From: Rhizobium sp. BT03
GTDB lineage: Bacteria; Pseudomonadota; Alphaproteobacteria; Rhizobiales; Rhizobiaceae
DNA length: 64,000 bases
Assembly (NCBI RefSeq): GCF_030053155.1
Contig: NZ_CP125640.1
Coordinates: 558,001-622,000, forward strand
Reading direction: 5' to 3'
Below the pieces are notes generated by a model. That model worked only from the letters and a program-made list of their open reading frames with translations. It did not search any database and was not told the DNA's origin. Position numbers and translations under genes: made by a program. Shown one piece after another: positions 63,630 to 64,000 of the stretch. How positions within the stretch are numbered: the stretch's first letter is position 1; every line of letters starts with the position of its first letter.

Positions 63630-64000
63630 TCAGCGCCCATACCACATACGCCGGAGCAACCTGTCGCTGCGGACGAACTGATGGAACAGCGCCGCTCCAA
63701 CATGTGCGGAAAGCAGTGCCAGCAGAAGATTTGCCCCAAGCCCATGCGGCAGGCGCGGCGGATAGAGGTGGAAGTTCGGCAGTTCCGTGCCGGCACCGAA
63801 TATGGCTTGCGCCGCGCCGCTCAGCGCGATCATGCCGATGCCGCTCGCAATCATGCCCAGGATGACCACGTAGAAGGCAAGATGCACAGTGCGCGCCAGC
63901 CGCTCTTGCCACAAGGGCGCGCCCTGAACAGGCAGCGGCTTCCTGTCGAAAAGCCACCACCAGACGATGCGGCACACAGTCAGCAGAAGAACCATGATCG
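63630..64000 (-). CDS. Cytochrome b561-family protein, 5' end outside window
   Basis: Partial membrane protein, at least 123 aa, the N-terminus lies beyond 64000. Histidines expected to bind heme appear in VHLAFYVVILGMIASGIGMI and LLLALLSAHVGAALFHQFVR. Three hydrophobic helices are visible and the C-terminus RRMWYGR is typical of the short YodB/b561 group. It transfers electrons from quinol, possibly to periplasmic acceptors. Confidence 0.82.
   Translation of the reverse strand, partial: IMVLLLTVCRIVWWWLFDRKPLPVQGAPLWQERLARTVHLAFYVVILGMIASGIGMIALSGAAQAIFGAGTELPNFHLYPPRLPHGLGANLLLALLSAHVGAALFHQFVRSDRLLRRMWYGR

Overview
The window reads as chromosomal DNA of a fast-growing rhizobium, most likely the Rhizobium leguminosarum/etli group. 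The evidence is the high GC content, the dusB(nifR3)-ntrB-ntrC and ntrY-ntrX-hfq-hflX gene sets, a fused ispDF, DUF982 proteins, sigma-EcfG type promoters, an alphaproteobacterial GTTC-N7-GTTC SOS box and many periplasmic-binding-protein ABC transporters. No species call is possible without a search.

Layout. 1-7.1 kb: a carbohydrate ABC importer (leftward) diverges from a ROK regulator, a Gfo/Idh/MocA dehydrogenase and a ThuA-domain protein (rightward), resembling a disaccharide uptake and oxidation locus. 7.2-16.4 kb: a DUF2938 membrane protein, then a LysR regulator with an NMT1/THI5-type ABC importer, a cytosine-deaminase-like amidohydrolase, a GlcD-like FAD oxidase, a flavodoxin-fold reductase and a RidA protein, all packed as one operon. 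A creatininase-family amidohydrolase nearby carries the same 37-bp upstream element as the operon, so the genes look like one regulon for uptake and breakdown of a small N-heterocycle. 16.4-20.1 kb: a MarR/monooxygenase pair with two near-identical operators and a TetR/short-chain dehydrogenase pair; both enzyme genes are frameshifted. 20.1-31 kb: accessory region with an SOS-box-controlled pair of small genes, two DUF982 genes, a DUF4242-cyclase fusion, several tiny membrane or stress proteins (three behind GGAAC-N16-NGTT promoters), a second FAD monooxygenase, LysR, DUF3237, CsbD, tRNA-Lys, ccdA, an IS200-type element and a metallo-beta-lactamase-fold hydrolase.

31-45.5 kb is core-like: AEC transporter, UbiH-type hydroxylase, the sulfite-reduction set (cysG, DUF2849, cysI, DUF934), a deaminase, mazG, hflX, hfq, a D-amino-acid aminotransferase-like gene and ntrX/ntrY. 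45.5-57.5 kb interrupts the usual ntrBC-ntrYX neighbourhood: purU, folD and a divergent glyA (leftward), a LysR regulator, an Aap-type amino-acid ABC importer and dsdA (D-serine ammonia-lyase), plus an aldo/keto reductase. These genes fit uptake of a serine-like amino acid, its deamination or retro-aldol cleavage, and disposal of the C1 unit as formate. 57.5-64 kb is core: ntrC, ntrB, dusB, ispDF, a CinA/PncC amidase, a RatA-like protein and a partial cytochrome b561.

Strongest leads: the shared 37-bp LysR element and its undescribed catabolic operon, the SOS-controlled small-gene pair, the island between ntrC and ntrY with an active-site-altered SHMT, three phased DnaA-box-like sites near ntrC, and the IS200 transposase frame that runs without a stop into ccdA antisense.
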